A DNA stretch of 9,400 nt from an uncultured Bacteroidales bacterium (GCA_900549375.1 URNY01000111.1:1-9400), one strand, 5' to 3'. Numbered from the stretch's first letter, positions 1 through 6,103 are shown. The notes: generated from the sequence alone by a model not told the origin. Program-made: numbers and translations.

Positions 1-230
1 AAAAGAATATCCGTGTCTTGGTTGATGACCGAAATGAGAAAATCGGACGTAAAATTCGTGACAACGAGATGAAACGTATCCCTTATATGCTGATTGTTGG
101 AGAAAAAGAAGCAGAAAATGCAGAAGTTTCTGTAAGAAAACAGGGCGAAGGTGATAAAGGTTCGATGAAAATTACTAACTTTGCAGCGCTTTTGAATAAC
201 GAGGTTGAGGAAATGATCAATCGTTGGTAA
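1..230 (+). CDS. thrS: Threonyl-tRNA synthetase, C-terminal end (partial)
   Basis: This is the last 75 or so codons of a gene that begins before the window; the frame runs from base 3 to the TAA at 228-230. ThrRS charges tRNA-Thr with threonine in the cytoplasm. The visible part is the class II anticodon-binding domain. The segment RNEKIGRKIRDNEMKRIPYM followed by LIVGEKEAE and GSMKI is the typical ThrRS C-terminal signature. Placement directly before infC, rpmI and rplT is the common bacterial arrangement and supports the call. The 50-base gap to infC has no terminator, so co-transcription is likely. The DNA is AT-rich with T- and A-ending codons, unlike the genes to the right of base 1440. 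The first codons visible are internal; no start can be assigned. Confidence 0.95.
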   Translation, partial: KNIRVLVDDRNEKIGRKIRDNEMKRIPYMLIVGEKEAENAEVSVRKQGEGDKGSMKITNFAALLNNEVEEMINRW

Positions 231-280
231 AAAGTGAAGATTTAATTAACAAAATAACGAGGAGAATAAAACATTTTTGA

Positions 281-856
281 ATGAAAATTAATGAACGAAT
301 TCGTGTTCGTGAAGTTCGTTTAGTCGGTGATAATGTAGAGCAGGGAGTTTATCCCACATCACAGGCACTTAAAATCGCCGAAGATCAAGGGTTAGACCTG
401 GTTGAAATTTCACCCAATGCTGCGCCCCCCGTTTGTAGAGTGATTGACTATCAGAAGTTCCTCTACCAACAAAAGAAACGTCAGAAAGAACAGAAGGCAA
501 AATCTGTGAAGGTCGTTGTGAAAGAAATTCGTTTCGGACCTCAGACGGATGATCATGATTATGCCTTTAAGTTGAAACATGCCAAAGGATTCTTGGAAGA
601 AGGTGCTAAGGTTAAAGCTTATGTATTCTTTAAAGGACGTTCTATTTTGTTTAAGGAACAGGGAGAAGTTTTATTGCTCCGTTTTGCTAATGACTTGGAA
701 GATTACGGTCGTGTAGAACAGATGCCTCTTTTGGAAGGTAAGCGAATGATTATCGTTTTAACTCCGAAAAAAGGCGCCGGTTCTTCGAAAGCTGCCAAGA
801 AACCTGCTGCTCCTGCTGAAAATACAGCAAGTGATGCAAGTGATAGCGAAGAATAG
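281..856 (+). CDS. infC: Translation initiation factor IF-3
   Basis: IF-3 binds the 30S subunit, keeps it apart from 50S and checks start-codon pairing. The 191-residue product has the two-domain plan: an N-terminal domain (about 1-70, with NERIRVREVRLVGDN, QALKIAEDQGLDLVEISP and PPVCRVIDYQKFLYQ), a lysine-rich linker (about 62-80), and a C-terminal domain (about 80-165, with KEIRFGPQTDDHDY, FLEEGAKVKAYVFFKGR and QGEVLLLRF). An Ala/Lys/Ser-rich, disordered-looking tail follows, which is usual in Bacteroidales. The ATG at 281 is the furthest upstream start possible, because an in-frame TGA sits at 278-280. It is an ordinary AUG, not the AUU used for autoregulation in E. coli. A GGAG at 261-264 lies about 16 bases upstream, too far for a classical ribosome binding site. 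Confidence 0.97.
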   Translation: MKINERIRVREVRLVGDNVEQGVYPTSQALKIAEDQGLDLVEISPNAAPPVCRVIDYQKFLYQQKKRQKEQKAKSVKVVVKEIRFGPQTDDHDYAFKLKHAKGFLEEGAKVKAYVFFKGRSILFKEQGEVLLLRFANDLEDYGRVEQMPLLEGKRMIIVLTPKKGAGSSKAAKKPAAPAENTASDASDSEE

Positions 857-879
857 TATAAATAATGAAATAGAATAAA

Positions 880-898
880 CATTTCCTTTTGGGAAATG
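880..898 (+). other. Small hairpin in the infC-rpmI gap
   Basis: CATTTCC (880-886) pairs perfectly with GGAAATG (892-898) around a five-base loop, in the 72-base gap before rpmI. No T-run follows directly, so it is not a terminator. In other bacteria L20 represses its own operon through RNA structures in this neighbourhood; whether this hairpin takes part is only a guess. Confidence 0.4.
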
Positions 899-928
899 AT
901 CGTTTAATTAATTAAAATAGATTGGAAA

Positions 929-1126
929 ATGCCTAAGATGAAGACTAATTCCGGTGCCAAAAAGAGGTTTGCCCTTACCGGAACAGGAAAAATCAAGAGA
1001 AAACACGCTTTTAAAAGTCACATTCTGACAAAGAAGACTACAAAGCAGAAGAGAAATCTTACTCACACAGGTTTGGTTGCTAGTGTGGACGTAAGCAACG
1101 TTAAGCAGTTGCTTGGTTTGAAGTAA
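929..1126 (+). CDS. rpmI: 50S ribosomal protein L35
   Basis: A 65-residue, very basic protein beginning MPKMKTNSGAKKRF, the standard L35 start, with KRKHAFKSHILTKKTTKQKR in the middle and a short C-terminal helix ending in KQLLGLK. L35 is a late-assembling protein of the large subunit that contacts 23S rRNA. Its length matches the family. It lies between infC and rplT as in most bacteria. Codons are biased to the AT-rich, highly expressed type (AAG/AAA, ACT, GTT). There is no recognisable Shine-Dalgarno before the ATG, only the A/T-rich leader usual in Bacteroidetes. Confidence 0.97.
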   Translation: MPKMKTNSGAKKRFALTGTGKIKRKHAFKSHILTKKTTKQKRNLTHTGLVASVDVSNVKQLLGLK

Positions 1127-1232
1127 TCTTTTTTTATTAAGCGAGTTTTACAAGATTTTTATTAACCGAATGTATTTAGCAAATAAGATCATCCGATAGT
1201 GATGACGCTAACATTCAAAACAGATTAGAATT

Positions 1233-1580
1233 ATGCCTAGATCAGTAAATCATGTTGCTTCAAGAGCAAAAAGAAAACGGATTTTAAAACTTACCCGTGG
1301 TTACTATGGTGCACGTAAGAACGTGTGGACCGTTGCTAAAAATACCTGGGAAAAAGGTTTGACTTATGCATTCCGTGACCGTCGTAACAAGAAACGTAAC
1401 TTCCGCGCATTGTGGATCCAGCGTATCAACGCTGCCGCCCGTCAGGAGGGTCTTTCTTATTCCATGCTCATGGGCCTCATCCATAAAGCCGGAATCGAGA
1501 TCAACCGCAAGGTGCTCGCCGAGCTGGCCATGAACAATCCCGCGGCTTTCAAAGCCATCGTCGACAAGGTGAAAGCCTGA
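1233..1580 (+). CDS. rplT: 50S ribosomal protein L20
   Basis: A 115-residue, arginine/lysine-rich protein starting MPRSVNHVASRAKRKRIL, followed by RGYYGARKNVWTVAKNT, AFRDRRNKKRNFRALWIQR and INAAARQEGLSYS, the diagnostic L20 blocks. L20 binds 23S rRNA early in 50S assembly; in several bacteria it also acts as translational repressor of its own operon. Its length is normal for the family and the reading frame is intact. The oddity is composition: the first half uses A/T-ending codons (TCA, AGA, TTA, GGT), while from roughly base 1380-1440 onward it uses G/C-ending codons (GCC, CTC, ATC, CTG, CGC), like the genes downstream. A 106-base gap separates it from rpmI, and a strong terminator follows 60 bases after the stop. 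Confidence 0.97.
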   Translation: MPRSVNHVASRAKRKRILKLTRGYYGARKNVWTVAKNTWEKGLTYAFRDRRNKKRNFRALWIQRINAAARQEGLSYSMLMGLIHKAGIEINRKVLAELAMNNPAAFKAIVDKVKA

Positions 1581-1618
1581 GAAACGAAAGGATCGTTTCC
1601 CCGAGGCATAAGAATGCC
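1581..1618 (+). other. Two consecutive hairpins directly after the rplT stop
   Basis: Immediately after the TGA, GAAACGA (1581-1587) pairs with TCGTTTC (1593-1599) around a five-base loop. Next, GGCAT (1605-1609) pairs with ATGCC (1614-1618) around a four-base loop. Together with the terminator at 1640 they give a three-hairpin 3' end to the L20 message. Neither has a U-run, so they are not terminators. They may protect or regulate the mRNA end; that is inference. Confidence 0.45.
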
Positions 1619-1639
1619 GGAGGAAACCGCGAAAATATC

Positions 1640-1677
1640 AGTCCCGGAACCAATCGGCTCCGGGACTATCTTTTTTT
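1640..1677 (+). terminator. Rho-independent terminator of the thrS-infC-rpmI-rplT operon
   Basis: AGTCCCGGA (1640-1648) pairs perfectly with TCCGGGACT (1659-1667), a nine-base-pair GC-rich stem with a ten-base loop. A run of seven T residues follows at 1671-1677. It ends the ribosomal protein operon and separates it from the RNA gene whose promoter begins 20 bases later. Confidence 0.9.
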
Positions 1678-1697
1678 CAAAAAAAATGGGAGAGCTA

Positions 1698-1728
1698 TTG
1701 CATAATCGAACCCGAGGCATTATCTTTG
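1698..1728 (+). promoter_or_regulatory. Bacteroidetes-type promoter of the L20-downstream RNA
   Basis: TTG (1698-1700), a 20-base spacer, and TATCTTTG (1721-1728) match the Bacteroidetes housekeeping pattern (-33 TTTG or TTG; -7 TAnnTTTG). Transcription should start near 1733-1737. No convincing reading frame follows, so the promoter is taken to serve a non-coding RNA. The same spacing and the same -7 octamer recur at 2879-2909. Confidence 0.8.
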
Positions 1729-1732
1729 CGTT

Positions 1733-2047
1733 ATACAAACAAAGCAAGAGAGCTTCCGGAACAAGTCAGCGATCCGATTCCTTCCTGAACGCATGGGGTC
1801 CTGAGCACTGAAAGTTCCGTCAAAAGTTACCACATCAAAGCAAATTGGGAAACTCATCAAATTTTATAGAAATACCGAGACAAGCTTGTCTGTCGATGGC
1901 GGGCCCCACGCCGCAAGGCGTTGATTACCATCACAGGCGGATTACAAAGACAGTCAAGTCCTCAAATCCTGTCATTCGGAGTTTCGTCACATTCCTTTGA
2001 TGTGGATCTTATAAGACCGGTGGGCTTCGCTTACCGGTCTTCTTTTT
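1733..2047 (+). ncRNA. Structured non-coding RNA downstream of rplT (Bacteroidales-1 / 6S-like)
   Basis: This stretch lies between its own promoter and terminator. It contains nested long-range pairing. The closing helix is CCACATCAAAG (1830-1840) with CTTTGATGTGG (1995-2005), 11 perfect pairs. A second helix is GAAACTC (1849-1855) with GAGTTTC (1979-1985). An inner arm pairs 1890-1899 with 1928-1936 (one bulge) and is capped by ACGCC-GCAA-GGCGT (1908-1921), a GNRA loop. Between these lies a large open region, so the fold is a rod with a wide central bubble, as in 6S RNA. From memory, the Rfam family Bacteroidales-1 RNA sits downstream of L20 genes with a Bacteroidetes promoter and terminator, and has been proposed to be the 6S RNA of this order. 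Position and architecture here fit that. The roughly 95 bases before 1830 may be a removed leader. If it is 6S-like it would bind RNA polymerase holoenzyme. Family assignment is not proven by the sequence alone. Confidence 0.7.
2014..2047 (+). terminator. Terminator of the L20-downstream RNA
   Basis: AAGACCGGT (2013-2021) pairs with ACCGGTCTT (2033-2041), nine perfect pairs, with an 11-base loop. The T-rich run CTTTTTT follows at 2042-2048. It lies only 23 bases before the nitroreductase start codon, so that gene may depend on read-through or on a promoter I cannot see. Confidence 0.9.
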
Positions 2048-2070
2048 TATAATACAAATAACCCTACGAT

Positions 2071-2823
2071 ATGAAAAGTGTAAAGGAATCGCTACTGGAG
2101 CGCACGAGCGTGCGCCGTTATGAATACGACGACATCCCCGCCGAGTCGATGGATTTCATCTATCGCGCTGTGGAGAACACTCCGACTTCCTACAACGGGC
2201 AGCAGTTCTCGGTGATAGATATCGATGACCAGGCCCTCAAAGAGGAACTCTATGCCATCACCGGGCAGAAGCAGATCAAGACCTGCAAGCGTCTGCTGAT
2301 TTTCTGCTCGGATTATAACAAAATCTCGCTTCTTGCCGAGCGCAAGGGTCTGAAGATGCCGCGTCTCACCGACACGATGGATGGCGTGACGATCGGTATC
2401 ATAGATGCCTCTTTGGCCATGATGAGCGCTGTAGTGGCTGCCCAGAGCGTGGGGCTCGGCAGCAACTGCATCGGCTATCTGCGCACGGCAGATCCCGAGG
2501 CTATCGCCGCGTTGCTCAACCTTCCCAAAGGGGTGTTCGTGGTCTGCGGACTCGCCATCGGTGTTCCCCGTGAACAACCCGACCTGAAGCCGAAGCAACC
2601 GAAATCTCTCGTGTTCCACCACAATGTCTACCGCACCGACAACGACAGGATGGTAGAAGAATTAGAGGCTTACGACGAAGTCGTGAAGCAATACAACCGC
2701 ACCCGTTCAGGGGGCACCACCGACAACGACTGGGTGGCCCATATCCTTGAATATTACGACCACGCCATGACCTATCATATCCTCGACTATCTGAAAGGCC
2801 AAGGATACGAGATTCACCGCTGA
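2071..2823 (+). CDS. Nitroreductase family protein (FMN-dependent NAD(P)H oxidoreductase)
   Basis: A 250-residue protein of the NfsA/FRP-like nitroreductase superfamily. These homodimers bind FMN and use NAD(P)H to reduce flavins, nitro compounds or quinones in the cytoplasm. Visible motifs: RTSVRRY (11-17), whose arginines and serine contact the FMN phosphate; PTSYNGQ (38-44), the flavin-side loop; SLAMMSAVVAAQSVGLGSNCIGYLR (in part, 114-138), the typical central helix and turn; LAIGVP (161-166); and KPKQP (173-177), close to the end of the core fold. The last 70 residues form an acidic, aromatic C-terminal helix region. Length is normal. The ATG is the first in-frame start after the RNA terminator and has no Shine-Dalgarno. 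The physiological substrate cannot be told from sequence. Codon use is GC-rich, in contrast to thrS-infC upstream. Confidence 0.9.
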   Translation: MKSVKESLLERTSVRRYEYDDIPAESMDFIYRAVENTPTSYNGQQFSVIDIDDQALKEELYAITGQKQIKTCKRLLIFCSDYNKISLLAERKGLKMPRLTDTMDGVTIGIIDASLAMMSAVVAAQSVGLGSNCIGYLRTADPEAIAALLNLPKGVFVVCGLAIGVPREQPDLKPKQPKSLVFHHNVYRTDNDRMVEELEAYDEVVKQYNRTRSGGTTDNDWVAHILEYYDHAMTYHILDYLKGQGYEIHR

Positions 2824-2878
2824 CAGTTAATCAGAACCTAAAAAAAGTTTGTAATTAAAAAAATAGGTTAAAGCGGAC

Positions 2879-2909
2879 TTGGTGAATAAACTAATTTAGA
2901 TTATCTTTG
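2879..2909 (+). promoter_or_regulatory. Bacteroidetes-type promoter of a short RNA gene
   Basis: TTG (2879-2881), a 20-base spacer and TATCTTTG (2902-2909) give the same -33/-7 pattern, spacing and -7 octamer as the promoter at 1698-1728. The start would be near 2914. The next gene ahead (prfC) is on the opposite strand and only about 100 bases away, so the promoter can only serve a short transcript. Confidence 0.75.
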
Positions 2910-2913
2910 TCTT

Positions 2914-3010
2914 AGATATAGGTAATTGTCGCAGACGTTGCCGAAAATAATAAAACAATGCTTAGCGACAAAACGGAGCAAAGGTCGAGGCCTTCGCTCC
3001 GTTTTTCTTT
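2914..3010 (+). ncRNA. Candidate small RNA of about 95 nt, unidentified
   Basis: The interval runs from a good promoter to an intrinsic terminator and contains no plausible gene. TTGTCGC (2926-2932) pairs with GCGACAA (2965-2971), closing a roughly 32-base A-rich loop, and the terminator hairpin starts immediately after. The layout (promoter, one hairpin with an accessible loop, terminator with U-tail) is that of a trans-acting bacterial small RNA. I do not recognise the family. The 3' end reaches the prfC stop codon on the other strand, so overlap with the prfC message is limited to its 3' end. An ATG at 2958 opens a frame running through the terminator into antisense prfC and is not a credible gene. 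Confidence 0.6.
2971..3010 (+). terminator. Terminator of the small RNA, probably shared with prfC
   Basis: AAACGGAGC (2971-2979) pairs with GCTCCGTTT (2996-3004). Past one mismatch, AAGG (2981-2984) pairs with CCTT (2991-2994) around a six-base loop. The U-rich run TTTTTCTTTT (3002-3011) follows on the + strand. Read on the minus strand, the same stem lies just after the prfC stop and is followed by only four T residues, so it can act as a weaker terminator for that operon too. Confidence 0.85.
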
Positions 3011-4593
3011 TAAAATTCGCTGGAGAAATGGAAGCGGATCTTCGGGAAATCGCTCTGCGCCATCTGCAGCACATAATTGCTGTCGGCAAGGAAGACATCG
3101 CGTCCCTCCTTGTCGGTGGCCATGAACTGATGCTTGCGCTTCTTGAAAGCCTCCAGAGCCGCTTCGTCGTCGCTCTCTATCCAGCAGGCCTTATAGAGGC
3201 TGATAGGCTCCCAGCGGCACTGCGCCCCGTATTCATGCAGCAACCGGTATTGAATCACCTCGAACTGCAACTGGCCGACGGTGCCTATGATCTTGCGGCC
3301 GTTGAAGCTGTTGGTGAACATCTGCGCAACGCCTTCGTCCATTAGCTGATGGATGCCCTTGTCGAGCTGTTTGGCCTTCATCGGGTCTGCATTCTCGATA
3401 TATTTGAACATTTCCGGGGAGAATGAGGGGAGACCTTTGAAATGCAGGTTCTCGCCGGAGGTGAGGGTGTCGCCGATCTTGAAATTGCCCGTGTCGGGGA
3501 TGCCTACGATGTCGCCCGGATAAGCTTCGTCAACGATGCTCTTCTTCTGGGCCATGAACGCAGTGGGCGCCGCGAATCGCATCATCTTGTCGTTGCGGAC
3601 ATGGCGGTAGTTCACATTCCGCTCGAACTTGCCGGAGCAAACCTTCACGAAAGCTATGCACGACCGGTGGTTGGGGTCCATGTTGGCATGAATCTTGAAC
3701 ACAAATCCCGAGAACGACTCCTCCTCGGGACGCACCTCCCGCTCGATGGCCATGACGGGACGAGGCGACGGAGCTATCTTCACGAAGCAGTCGAGCAGCT
3801 CTTTTACTCCGAAAGTATTGAGCGCCGAGCCGAAGAAGACCGGCGCCGTCTCACCCTTCAGATACGAATCAACGTCGAAATCGGGATATACTCCCTCGAT
3901 AAGCTCGAGGTCCTCGCGGAGCTTGGAGGCATCGGCCTCGCCGACGAGTCTGTCTACTTCCGGCGAATTCACGTCGTCGATCTCAATGCGCTCGCTCACC
4001 GTCTGCTTCGAAGGGGTGAACAGGTCGAGTCCATGCTCGTAGATATTGTAGACACCCTTGAATTTGGCGCCGATATTTATTGGCCAGGAGAGGGGACGCA
4101 CCGAAATCTGAAGCTCCTTCTCCAGTTCGTCGAGAATATCGAACGGGTCGCGACCCTCGCGGTCGAGCTTGTTGACGAAAATGATGACGGGAGTCTTGCG
4201 CATGCGGCAAACCTCCATCAGGCGTCGCGTCTGCGTCTCCACGCCCTTGGCCACGTCGACAACGATGATTACCGAGTCCACAGCCGTGAGGGTGCGGAAG
4301 GTATCCTCGGCGAAATCCTGGTGGCCCGGAGTGTCGAGTATGTTTATCTTGTAGTCGCCGTAGTTGAATCCCATCACCGACGTGGCTACCGAGATGCCTC
4401 TCTGCTTCTCGATCTCCATCCAGTCGGAGGTGGCTGTCTTCTTGATCTTGTTGCTCTTCACGGCTCCGGCCACATGGATTGCGCCTCCGAAGAGGAGAAG
4501 TTTCTCGGTGAGGGTGGTCTTTCCCGCGTCAGGGTGCGAGATGATGGCGAACGTGCGTCTGCGTTCTATTTCCTTGTTAAGTTCTTCGCTCAT
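3010..4593 (-). CDS. prfC: Peptide chain release factor 3 (RF3)
   Basis: RF3 is a GTPase that removes RF1 and RF2 from the ribosome after peptide release. The 527-residue length fits the family. The G domain shows SHPDAGKTT (P-loop, 19-27), RGIS (65-68, switch I region), DTPGH (87-91) and NKLD (141-144). SHPDAGKTTLTEKLLLFGGA and the later VNYRHVRNDKMMRFAAP and FNGRKIIGTVGQLQFEV are RF3-type rather than EF-G-type sequences; QLQFEV is the C-terminal domain hallmark. The protein ends in PKIRFHFSSEF. It is the last gene of the DUF4924-rfbD-prfC operon, starting 13 bases after rfbD ends, so translational coupling is possible. Codon use is GC-rich. The gene appears intact. Confidence 0.97.
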   Translation of the reverse strand: MSEELNKEIERRRTFAIISHPDAGKTTLTEKLLLFGGAIHVAGAVKSNKIKKTATSDWMEIEKQRGISVATSVMGFNYGDYKINILDTPGHQDFAEDTFRTLTAVDSVIIVVDVAKGVETQTRRLMEVCRMRKTPVIIFVNKLDREGRDPFDILDELEKELQISVRPLSWPINIGAKFKGVYNIYEHGLDLFTPSKQTVSERIEIDDVNSPEVDRLVGEADASKLREDLELIEGVYPDFDVDSYLKGETAPVFFGSALNTFGVKELLDCFVKIAPSPRPVMAIEREVRPEEESFSGFVFKIHANMDPNHRSCIAFVKVCSGKFERNVNYRHVRNDKMMRFAAPTAFMAQKKSIVDEAYPGDIVGIPDTGNFKIGDTLTSGENLHFKGLPSFSPEMFKYIENADPMKAKQLDKGIHQLMDEGVAQMFTNSFNGRKIIGTVGQLQFEVIQYRLLHEYGAQCRWEPISLYKACWIESDDEAALEAFKKRKHQFMATDKEGRDVFLADSNYVLQMAQSDFPKIRFHFSSEF

Positions 4594-4606
4594 TTATACG
4601 GTCGTT

Positions 4607-5476
4607 TCAGGCGTTCTGTGTATTCCCGAGGCGACCGATGCATTTCTCAAGCGATTCGCGCCAATAAGGAATATCGATATTGTAGGTGCGTTTGATCTTG
4701 TTTTTGCTGAGCACCGAATACATCGGGCGGCGTGCGGCCGTGGGGTATTCCGAAGTGAGGAGGGGTTTCACGCGGATATCCTTCCCTGCAATCTCGAAGA
4801 TACTTTTTGCGAAATCATACCAGGAGGCCACGCCCTCGTCGGTGAAATGATAGATTCCCGGCTTCCATTCATCGCTGCGGATCACAGCATGGATTGCTGC
4901 CGCCAGATCTCCCGCATAGGTAGGGGTGCCGATCTGGTCGCTCACGACTCCGAGTTCCTCCCTCTCGCCTGCGAGGCGGAGCATTGTCTTTACGAAATTG
5001 TTGCCGAATTCCGAATAGAGCCATGCCGTGCGGATAATCACCGCATCTTTGCAGAAAGAGGTAAGCAGCCCCTCTCCTTCGAGTTTAGTCCGGCCGTAGA
5101 TGCTCTGAGGGAACGGCTCATCCTTCTCTTCGTAGGGACGGTAGCTTTCTCCCGAGAAGACATAATCTGTCGAGATATGGATCACCCTGATGCCGAGTCG
5201 TCCTGCTGCCTGTCCGATAATACCGACAGCCTCAGTATTGATGGCTGCGGCGCGGAGTTCATCGCTCTCGGCGCGGTCCACGGCTGTGTAGGCCGCGCAG
5301 TTCACCATCATTTCGATGGCATTGTCGCGCAGAAAATTCTCCACGGCTTCGGCATTGGTGATGTCGAGATCCTCTACATCCGTATACACCGCGTCGATGT
5401 TCGGATCGCCGGCGAGTTCGAGTCTGAGGGCATTGCCGAGCTGCCCGTTGGCTCCGGTGATAAGTATTCTGGTCAT
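4607..5476 (-). CDS. rfbD: dTDP-4-dehydrorhamnose reductase
   Basis: This enzyme (RfbD/RmlD) performs the last step of dTDP-L-rhamnose synthesis, the NAD(P)H-dependent reduction of dTDP-4-dehydrorhamnose, which supplies rhamnose for surface polysaccharides. The 289-residue product is a short-chain dehydrogenase of the extended type: GANGQLG (8-14) binds the nucleotide, LDIT (37-40) and NCAAYTAVDRAE (59-70) are family blocks, and STDYVF (102-107) with Y127-GRT-K131 forms the catalytic Thr/Tyr-x3-Lys set. RTAWLYSEFGNNFVKTM and the C-terminal ARRPMYSVLSKNKIK are typical of RmlD. No rfbA, rfbB or rfbC is next to it, so the rest of the pathway must be elsewhere. It sits between DUF4924 and prfC on the same strand. 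Relatives acting on other deoxysugars exist, so the exact substrate is by family. Confidence 0.93.
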   Translation of the reverse strand: MTRILITGANGQLGNALRLELAGDPNIDAVYTDVEDLDITNAEAVENFLRDNAIEMMVNCAAYTAVDRAESDELRAAAINTEAVGIIGQAAGRLGIRVIHISTDYVFSGESYRPYEEKDEPFPQSIYGRTKLEGEGLLTSFCKDAVIIRTAWLYSEFGNNFVKTMLRLAGEREELGVVSDQIGTPTYAGDLAAAIHAVIRSDEWKPGIYHFTDEGVASWYDFAKSIFEIAGKDIRVKPLLTSEYPTAARRPMYSVLSKNKIKRTYNIDIPYWRESLEKCIGRLGNTQNA

Positions 5477-5500
5477 AATGTTGTCAGTACGAACAAGTGT

Positions 5501-5532
5501 CCGTTTCTACGCAAAGGGATGGGGAGAAACGG
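5501..5532 (-). other. Hairpin in the DUF4924-rfbD gap
   Basis: CCGTTTCT (5501-5508) and AGAAACGG (5525-5532) are perfect eight-base inverted repeats with a 16-base loop, inside the 63-base gap before rfbD. There is no T-run on the minus strand, so it is not a terminator. It could be an mRNA processing or stability element. Confidence 0.4.
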
Positions 5533-5539
5533 GAGGCAC

Positions 5540-6085
5540 TCAGTCCTCAAGTTCGTTGTTGTAATCTTTTTTATAATAAGCTGCAAGCGTGGCGAGAAAG
5601 CGCGAGATCTGTGCCGCCGCATCAGCGGTCTCCTTCGAAATCTCCTTGCCGCTGAGGCGCAGCATCAGGATGCCGTAGAGGGCGTCGAAGCAGGATTCGA
5701 GCTCGTCTTTGCGGTTTTCGCCGGCCTTTGCGCGAATCTCCACGATGAAAGGGAGAGTCTTGTAATATTCAGCCGAATAGTTCGCGTATTTGGGATTCTT
5801 CAGAAGGCGGTTGTGGAGGTCGCGGAGGTCGATGAGCACATTGCGGTTTATCTGGAGATGGCCCGATTTCTCCACTCCCTCGCGGCGCATCATGTCGATG
5901 AGCGATTCATACCATTCCGTCATCTCCTTACGCTGAGCTTCGGTGAGGGAAGTATACTTGTCGACTATATTCTCGCGTATCTTGTCGATATCGAGACCAT
6001 AGGCCCTTATAATATCCTCGATCTGCCACATATAGAGCAGATATTCGGCAATGTTCTCGCGTTTTTTTGCAGAAGCGGTTATCAT
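5540..6085 (-). CDS. DUF4924 family protein, function unknown
   Basis: A 181-residue protein that I place in the Bacteroidetes-specific DUF4924 family from its opening (KKRENIAEYLLYMWQIEDIIRA), the middle segments QRKEMTEWYESLIDMMR and NRNVLIDLRDLHNRLLKNPKYANY, and its length. It reads as all-alpha, charged and soluble. There is no signal peptide, membrane segment or recognisable catalytic motif. It is the first gene of a minus-strand operon with rfbD and prfC, and a -7 promoter box lies about 40 bases upstream of its ATG. The repeated association with a sugar-nucleotide reductase and a release factor gives no clear functional clue. Start: the ATG at 6083-6085 gives the expected N-terminus; MITASAKKRENIAEYLL is the usual form. 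Confidence 0.85.
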   Translation of the reverse strand: MITASAKKRENIAEYLLYMWQIEDIIRAYGLDIDKIRENIVDKYTSLTEAQRKEMTEWYESLIDMMRREGVEKSGHLQINRNVLIDLRDLHNRLLKNPKYANYSAEYYKTLPFIVEIRAKAGENRKDELESCFDALYGILMLRLSGKEISKETADAAAQISRFLATLAAYYKKDYNNELED

Positions 6086-6103
6086 GAGTCTTATGATTTG
6101 GCG

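Noticed and set aside
1671..1688. T-run followed by A-run after rplT, considered as a second terminator or bent-DNA element
   Set aside because: The T-run belongs to the terminator at 1640-1677; the A-run alone carries no further signal.
1614..1811. A 65-codon open frame starting after rplT
   Set aside because: It crosses the rplT terminator and the promoter and 5' part of the RNA gene, and its product resembles nothing.
2835..2869. Inverted repeat AACCTA / TAGGTT after the nitroreductase gene
   Set aside because: Six pairs with a 23-base A/T-rich loop and no T-run are too weak for a terminator and expected by chance in AT-rich spacer.
2926..3345. Possible small protein in the small RNA region
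   Set aside because: The frame runs through the terminator stem and far into antisense prfC; the promoter-to-terminator distance fits a non-coding RNA instead.
3442..4695. A 417-codon open frame on the + strand opposite prfC
   Set aside because: It is antisense to an intact RF3 gene with all GTPase motifs; the translation is low-complexity Leu/Val/Arg/His-rich without a recognisable fold.
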